33,853 nucleotides of DNA, from contig CAIVDB010000049.1 in assembly GCA_903904545.1 (NCBI GenBank), positions 1 through 33,853 of the forward strand. The letters are read 5' to 3'. This document shows, piece after piece, positions 28,269-33,853 of the stretch (position 1 is the stretch's first letter; each line of letters begins with the position of its first letter). This DNA comes from an uncultured bacterium. GTDB lineage: Bacteria; Patescibacteria; JAEDAM01; Absconditabacterales; Absconditicoccaceae. The notes under the pieces are model-generated. The model was not told the origin of the DNA, made no database searches, and saw only the letters and a program-made list of their open reading frames with translations. The position numbers were made by a program, and so were the translations under genes.

Positions 28269-29978
28269 CTACCCATAGATCTCCTTATTAAAGCATTGCT
28301 CGCAGTAGATAAGCTCTTTCCTTTCTGGTGCATAGGATGTTTTGATCGCTACTCCACATTTCATACATTGACGATCTCGTAATCTTTTGGGATTGCCCTG
28401 AGCCATTCTTTCTTTATGCCTTTGGTCGGGATGTTTATGAGGAAGTGGGATATTGTGTTTACGATAAAATTCAAGTTCTTTCTTGACCATGCGGAAGGGT
28501 TTTCCACTTATTTCGCAGGTAATGGTTTGATTGAGGAAATCATCGGTCACTGATGCAATTTCATCAGGAAGATTCTTCGCCTCAATGCTTGCATCCACAT
28601 GAGGGAAAGGGGCTTCATAGTCACATCGTTTATATCATTTCTTGTTTACCATTTCTCTACTCTCTGGGAAATAGTCTTGCGCTATCGTTTCATTGTATCC
28701 GAAGGGCGAGATGCTCGGAGAAAAGAACTCTCCCCACTCCCCCGTAGTCTGCATATGAGCAATAATCTGAGGAACTATTTTTTCATACTCTTCTTGGGTA
28801 TATTGTTTATTGAAAATGCAATACTGTTTATTTCTCAAGCCGATACAGCCGAAAATATGCTGGCACCCATGGCAATTGATACAATAATAGGCATCGGTGG
28901 ATCCATACACGACGATGGTAAATGCAACTTTGATCTCATCCACTCCCGTATCCACCGTTTCATAGAGCAAAGATGCCCTCGCTCCTACTCCATAACTGTC
29001 ATAACTATCTTTGAGGTCAAATCCTCCGTGCGTACAAAACTTACAATCTTTGGCATCATTACTGAGATCAAAGCAATAGTGAGAAGAGCTTACGCCTTCC
29101 AGTCCATCACCTGTCACGTCTTCACAGGAGATAATGTCTGCAAATTTATGGATAGCTGAGGATCGAAGCTGACGAATCTTTTGTTGATATGCTTGTAAAA
29201 CAGTATGACTTTGGAAATTCAGCTGAGTGAGTTTTTCCTGGTATTCTTCTTTGGTATATTGGATATTTTCTATGCAATAGGATGTATTTATCAGATTGAT
29301 ACATCCGACACAATGATGACAACTGCCACAATTGAAAAGGAAATACGAGTCACTACAATCATTACACTTCTGACTCCAGAGTAATTGATAGGAATTTTTA
29401 CAGTCTACGCATTCATAACAGGACTGCATATTCATCCCTCGAAGAAGATCTATACAATTTTTGGAGACTCCCATACCCCTTCCATACATACAGTCTTCAT
29501 TTTCATAACAGCCGAAAATCATATAGCAATTTTTCTCTCCTACACAATGATTAGCATATTCACTATTGACGGTATTTATATTATAAAGTGCTGCATTAGG
29601 CGTTTCCTTCCATAACTTCTCAAATTGCGAAGCAAAAGATTGGGTGAAATCAAAGACTCTCCCATAACTCATAGGATCCCAATCATCTGATCGCCACATA
29701 TGTCTATCACAGACTTTATATCCTCCCTCGGGTTGGTAAATACTTATGACAGATTTTCACGTCAGATCGCAGGTCCTACGGTAGAGTTTTCTCTCATTAC
29801 GGAAGCTCAATCTTCTTTGTGCTCTGCAGTCAGGACACAATTTTGGTGCTGGGAGCACATATTTCTGACCAGCGAGTACGGGAGACATCTTATCATAAAA
29901 TTCTAGGTCCTTATCAGTAATTTCAAAGGCCGCTCCACATTGGGTACATGTTTTCTTTTCTACAATGGTTTCTTGCAT
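28269..29978 (-). CDS. Zinc-ribbon solenoid protein, type A (569 aa)
   Basis: Starts MQETIVEKKTCTQCGAAFEI; the N-terminal ribbon is C11, C14, C48, C51, then CRAQRRLSFRNERKLYRRTC and DLTGKSVISIYQPE, the Gly being TGA. Solenoid 1 (about residues 150-235) caps with CHHCVGCINLINTSYCIENI and YTKEEYQEK. Solenoid 2 caps with CQHIFGCIGLRNKQYCIFNK, then FFSPSISPFGYNET, KKELEFYRKHNIPLPHKHPD and C538, C541, C559, C562, ending NKEIYG-TAG. It has the same length as the type A copy at 6227-7936 and a similar N-terminus, so the two are close sisters. An octamer leader and a TATACT box lie upstream; the 11-bp array is just beyond. Function unknown. Confidence 0.9.
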
Positions 29979-30020
29979 GGTATGGACGTATAAACGCTAA
30001 AACGATGAAATAGTATAATA
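29979..30020 (-). repeat. Octamer array 5' of the type A gene at 29978
   Basis: On the coding strand TATTTCAT, CGTTTTAG, CGTTTATA and CGTCCATACC end at the ATG. A TATACT hexamer (30012-30017) may be the -10 box. Confidence 0.65.
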
Positions 30021-30034
30021 GGAATTAATTTGAC

Positions 30035-30111
30035 CAATAGCTTAACAGTAGACGAACGATAGCTGAACAATAGCTTTAATCATGCTACCGTTTGGCTATT
30101 GTTTGTCGCGA
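30035..30111. repeat. Mirrored 11-bp tandem array
   Basis: Seven 11-base units: CAATAGCTTAA, CAGTAGACGAA, CGATAGCTGAA and CAATAGCTTTA, then complement-like ones ending GTTTGGCTATT and GTTTGTCGCGA. Same theme, unit number and length (77 bases) as the array at 10369. It lies in the 175-base gap between two type A genes. Confidence 0.75.
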
Positions 30112-30153
30112 AGCATGAAGCGGGTTTTTCCATCTAAGCGCTACCAACTACTT

Positions 30154-31977
30154 TTATCAATAAATTTCTTTATTGTAGCACTCCTCGCAATAGACTTTCT
30201 CATCATACGAGGAAAGTATTTCTGTCCTACACTTTTCGCAATATTTAAGATAGAGTTTTCTTTTGGGTCTTTTGGTCATTCTCTGAGCATGACGAACGTC
30301 TGGATGTCTACGAGGCAGTGGTAATCCATGTTTGCGGTAAAACTCTAGTTCCATAGCAACGATTCTAAAGGGTCTTCCCGTTTCTGCACAAAGGATTGTT
30401 TTATCTACTATGTCATCTGAGATATCTTGGATAGCATCGGGAAGATCTTGCGCCTTGATTTGCTGAGAATTCCCTTGGACATTGATTTCATTTTCTTTTG
30501 TTCTTCGTTTGATTTTTATCTTTTCCTCTCCTCTCAAATCTAGGAGAGCATTGGAAATATGTTTTTCTGGTTGGAGAACCGTTACACTTCCTCTCCCCTC
30601 AGGATTGATGATTATCTCTTGGCCTTGATTACAAAGTTTCTGGATGGGATAGTAATCATATGCGACGGAATCGTTGTAGGGAAACGGAGAATCTTCTATA
30701 TCGAAGAAATCACCATATCTCCCCTGAGACTGTAATTCTTCAGCGATAGTTTGTGTTAACTGTTCTCGTTCTTCTTTCGGATATTCTTTATTAAGTACAC
30801 AGTATTTTTTATGATCTAGGCCCATACATCCAGTGATAAAGGAGCAATTTCTATCGAAATAGACATAATTTCCATTTTGCACATTCTCGAAGATATGGCT
30901 ACCTACGATACCATTGCTCAACTGGATAGTATTGGCTACATTGTAATTTTTTTCTCCTCGAGCAAAACTTTCTATGTCCATACAATCTGAAGCAAAAGCA
31001 TAAATATTGGCATAAGCCAGACTTTTTCATTCTTCTCAAACGGTACAGAGTAAGGCATCTTTGTTAGTAATGAGTTCGTTTCCTATTACATTTTCACACA
31101 TTGTACGATTGATTCATTTTTTGGGAAACTGAGCAAGAAATACTCTATATTCTTCAAGGATGCTAAGTAATCAGAGATATGAATTTAATTTCTCGTGGTA
31201 GCTAACAGAGATTACTTCTCGTTCTTCTTTGGGAAGCACTTTGTTTTTGTAAATATAACTCGCATTACGTAATCCAAATCCAAAGATAATATTTTGACAG
31301 GAAGTAAGATCATAGGAACAAAGGATATTAAATGAGCTCTCTATTTCTTGAGAGAAAAATATCTTTTGTGATTTATGGATATTTATACTTTCATAGATAT
31401 ATTGAGATTCCAATGCCCAATAGGTATCCACAGTCCAAAGTCCTTTGAGAGAATAGGTATTGTACATACTATTCTCATTAAAATGCCCTCCAGCATTGAG
31501 ATAGCAATTTTTGTCATCAGTTTCTTGATTACAATATTCTGCATTCTCCATATTGGCGGAAAGTTTACTTGGATATGGCATATTTTTTAGCAAGATTTTC
31601 CAATCAGCAAAAAATGATCACGTATATGGTATGCCATACTGAGTATTGTTGTTTTGATAAAAATCTTCCTGAGACATAAGATGGATTCACATATCTGGAG
31701 AAATAGTTGTTATTTCATGTTTGCCTTTCTCATTGGTAAATTTATAGAATTTTCTCTCATTTCTCCATGCGATCCTTTTGATTTGTCTTGCTTCAGGACA
31801 AAGAGTTGGCAAGGAAAGAAGGTACTTTTTTCCTCCAATGATTGGAGAGATTTTCTCTAGAAGGTCTTTTTCTTTTTGATAGATAGGAAATTCTTCTCCT
31901 GTTCGTCTGCAAGTTCTTCGCTCCACGATAGGATCTCAAGTCTCTTTACTTATAAACTCATATACTTTCTTTTCCAT
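30154..31977 (-). CDS. Divergent zinc-ribbon solenoid protein, type A variant (607 aa)
   Basis: ATG at 31977 gives MEKKVYEFISKETG; a GTG at 31926 is an alternative. The N-terminal ribbon is degenerate: CRRTG and CPEA replace the two Cys pairs. RQIKRIAWRNERKFYKFTNE keeps the following motif. Solenoid blocks are less Cys-rich (for example YIYESINIHKSQ) and carry NKEYPKEEREQL. A long insertion follows (about residues 435-500) with EKHISNALLDLRGEEKIKIK. The MELEFYRKHGLPLPRRHPDV module and C-terminal ribbon (CEKC, CEEC) remain. The last codons are NKEIY-TGA-TAA: read as Gly, TGA gives the same NKEIYG end as the sisters. Function unknown. The longest family member here. Confidence 0.87.
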
Positions 31978-32056
31978 AAGTCAATAAATTATTACTAAAA
32001 ACATTTTTACTAAAATGTAAATAGCAAAATGTCTATGATTTTCAATCACATTACAC

Positions 32057-32083
32057 AAAAAAATGTAGTAGAATTTCTTCTAC
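32057..32083 (-). terminator. Terminator of the large membrane-protein paralog
   Basis: On the minus strand GTAGAA-GAAA-TTCTAC, then TACA and a seven-T run, about 65 bases after the TAA at 32148. The stem is weak in GC. The rest of the gap 31978-32147 is AT-rich and probably holds the promoter of the gene starting at 31977. Confidence 0.55.
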
Positions 32084-32147
32084 ATACCTACTATAGATAT
32101 TCTGCATATAATGATTTATATGATATACGATAGCCCCTTTCTACAGC

Positions 32148-33853
32148 TTATTCTTCTGAGGTATCTAAGTGGGCTTTTGCCTGTGTTCTAATCGATATAA
32201 TTTGCCCTACTACTTGTTTTGCAAGATCAGTAGAAAACACTTTCCTTGGCGCAAGCTTATCCAAGCAATCTGAGGCGACAATAAAATTGTAATATGTGCT
32301 GTGTCTGTTCTGATGAAGATCTTCTTGTGCTACCATCATTCTCAGCGTAATAATTCATAAGGTATATTTTTTCCCTTTTACTTCATAAATTCATATATTT
32401 TGGAAAAAGGTTGATTCTAATCATGATATATCGATATTATGTTTTTTGAGCAATGCTCACATATTATCTGGTGGAATTGCAATATCTTCGAGTGTTGGAC
32501 TTCTACTCAAAAGATAATTAATGTTTTCTTTACATCCCATAGTAAAATCAATTGCATCTTGATTTCCCTCTATTATTTTTTGGAATGGCAAAACATCTCA
32601 TCCATTGAGTGCTATTTCATAGGATCTAGTCGGATAAAATTTCTCCATAAGAAATTTATCTATTACAAAATTTGTCGAATCTTGAGCACTGAGATTGGGT
32701 GGGACCTGTTTAGTTACCTCTTGCAATCGATGATAATTGTTTTTTATCGCCTCGACTATTCGCACTTTGTAGGGAATATCATCTTTTACCAGCGTATTTC
32801 CTGTTCTATAGAAATCTCTAATTCTTTCGTATATTTTTTTAGACTCCATTGTCTCTATTGTGTTGACTATCTGATAGACTTTACTTGAGTCGATTCATTT
32901 ATCTTCGAGTACTTCAGCCAATATTTCACGAGAATTTTTGGTATTATTCTCATGATTTTTTGTAGTCACGGTGTCGTATATCACTTCTCCTAGTCCGAGC
33001 ATCCCTAGAGTACCCAACAAGGCCCATATAGTATTTCTCTTGATGGTTTTCGACTTCTCTTTTTGGCGTTCTTTTTTCCATCTATCATCTCTAAATTCTT
33101 TATCATCGATGTAAAATACATTAAATTCTTTTTTTCACAATTTTTCTTTGCAGAAATTTTGGAGAGGCAAAAGTTCAGGCATCTTATTGATATATCAGTC
33201 TTTACCCAAAATAGTTTTGATAATTTTGTCGTATCTACGTTGTCTTTGTACTCATCATTGAAACCTTTCTCCTGTGAGGATACCATTGAGACGACAAGCA
33301 AGTTCTAACATCCCATAATACTCTGGATAATTATCTTCTGTCTTTAGTATCCTAGATTTCTGTCCATCATCTCCTACCCATTTCTTTTCTGGCATAAGCG
33401 AAGAAATCCGATTTTTGAATGAAGAATTTTTCTCCATTACTCGATATAAATATTTTGCAATATCCAGACTCGTTATTTCTTGTGGCAATGAAGGAGTTTC
33501 TTGTTTATCCAAAGAGGATTGTTCAAGTCATTTTATCCCTTTTTCGGCTAACAATCTAAATAGTGATGCATTCTTTTCATCTTCTTCGGCATTATTGATG
33601 ATGATATCTTTTTTTCTGTCAGGGAAATACTTTTTCACCATATTCATAATATAAGATTCCCATTCTCTGGGGCTCATACACTCCGCTACATCTTGAGCTC
33701 CATTTGCATATTTACTTAAGCTTGTAAAATTATTTACCCTTACCTTTTCTCACTTCTTAGTATGTTTAAACAGATAGCCTAGATTAAAGAGGATCATATC
33801 ATCATCGTATATTTTGTTTGACCTTTGATACTTATCGATAAATATTTTTCAGA
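32148..33853 (-). CDS. Large membrane-anchored protein, paralog of the 18316-20817 protein; N-terminus cut by window edge
   Basis: The frame is open to the right edge; about 568 residues are visible and it ends HLDTSEE-TAA. Order of parts: helical segment with NFTSLSKYANGAQDVAECMS, then EITSLDIAKYLYRVMEKNSS, GERFQGGVQRQRRYDKIIKT, LLPLQNFCKEKLGKKEFNVF, a charged linker, a membrane segment (NTIWALLGTLGMLGLGEVIY, bases near 32990-33045) and a charged C-terminal region. Each of the first parts aligns with the 833-residue protein (SLDIARYL; QGGALKQKQYDGIIREI; ELQPLRDFCLSKLG). At least nine TGA glycines. The GG after RFQ is TGA-TGA in both copies, so that pair does not by itself prove the code. Function unknown; it is probably at the membrane. 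Confidence 0.8.

Noticed and set aside
6227..31977. CaiB/BaiF CoA-transferase identity for the solenoid family
   Set aside because: I recall such a label on similar CPR proteins, but no CoA-transferase motif or fold length is visible; the sequence is ribbons plus short repeats.
1..33853. Massive pseudogene decay, as the many stop-broken frames suggest
   Set aside because: The breaks are only TGA, never TAA/TAG or frameshifts, and reading them as glycine gives intact, aligned families.
1..33853. UGA as tryptophan (Mycoplasma-type code) or selenocysteine
   Set aside because: TGA aligns with GGN in paralogs and with expected glycines (GxGxG, TrmB turn); TGG is used freely for Trp, and TGA is far too frequent for selenocysteine.
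1..33853. tRNA, rRNA or riboswitch genes
   Set aside because: I looked for cloverleaf arms, conserved T-loop sequence and rRNA stretches and saw none; a tRNA-Gly for UGA is not in this window.

Overview
Every coordinate below assumes that UGA is read as glycine (translation table 25). Under the standard code the window looks like a field of short broken frames. Under table 25 it resolves into 22 genes that end almost edge to edge on TAA or TAG. In the native genes the frame is interrupted only by TGA, and at many positions aligned between paralogs TGA in one copy faces GGN in another. This code, the AT-rich DNA and the gene content point to a Patescibacteria/CPR bacterium of the Gracilibacteria (BD1-5) or Absconditabacteria (SR1) type. 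I cannot tell which from this window.

Layout. Genes 1-6227 and upward on the minus strand are dominated by one protein family. Ten members (one cut by the left edge) fill about 15 kb, roughly 45% of the window. Type A members (starts at 7936, 23489, 25266, 29978, 31977) have an N-terminal zinc ribbon, two Cys-rich blocks of 12-residue solenoid repeats, a shared KHxLPLPxxH module and a C-terminal zinc ribbon ending NKEIYG or close to it. Type B members (starts at 604, 2144, 4582, 6070, 26793) replace the N-terminal ribbon with a basic leader (RRKKTxxRDF) and end in KLGFKFK. Two TrmB-like regulators (2331-3098 plus; 20837-21592 minus) lie among them.

Other native genes are a VirD4/TraD-like ATPase (8051-10306), a SIMPL-domain membrane-anchored protein (10613-11389), a SAM methyltransferase (16096-16782), two small unknown proteins, a B12-type radical SAM protein (26823-28208), and two large paralogous membrane-anchored unknowns (18316-20817 and the partial 32148 onward).

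Between about 11.7 and 16.0 kb lie five genes (beta-barrel-like secreted protein, lipoprotein, two-TM coiled protein, methyltransferase, radical SAM) with roughly 70 glycines and not one TGA. They look like a transferred block from a standard-code organism, perhaps a Bacteroidetes-like partner or host.

Non-coding structure is rich: octamer tandem arrays abutting start codons, two mirrored 11-bp arrays, heptamer arrays, two GC-rich foldback elements, and several clear intrinsic terminators. No tRNA, rRNA or CRISPR array was recognised.
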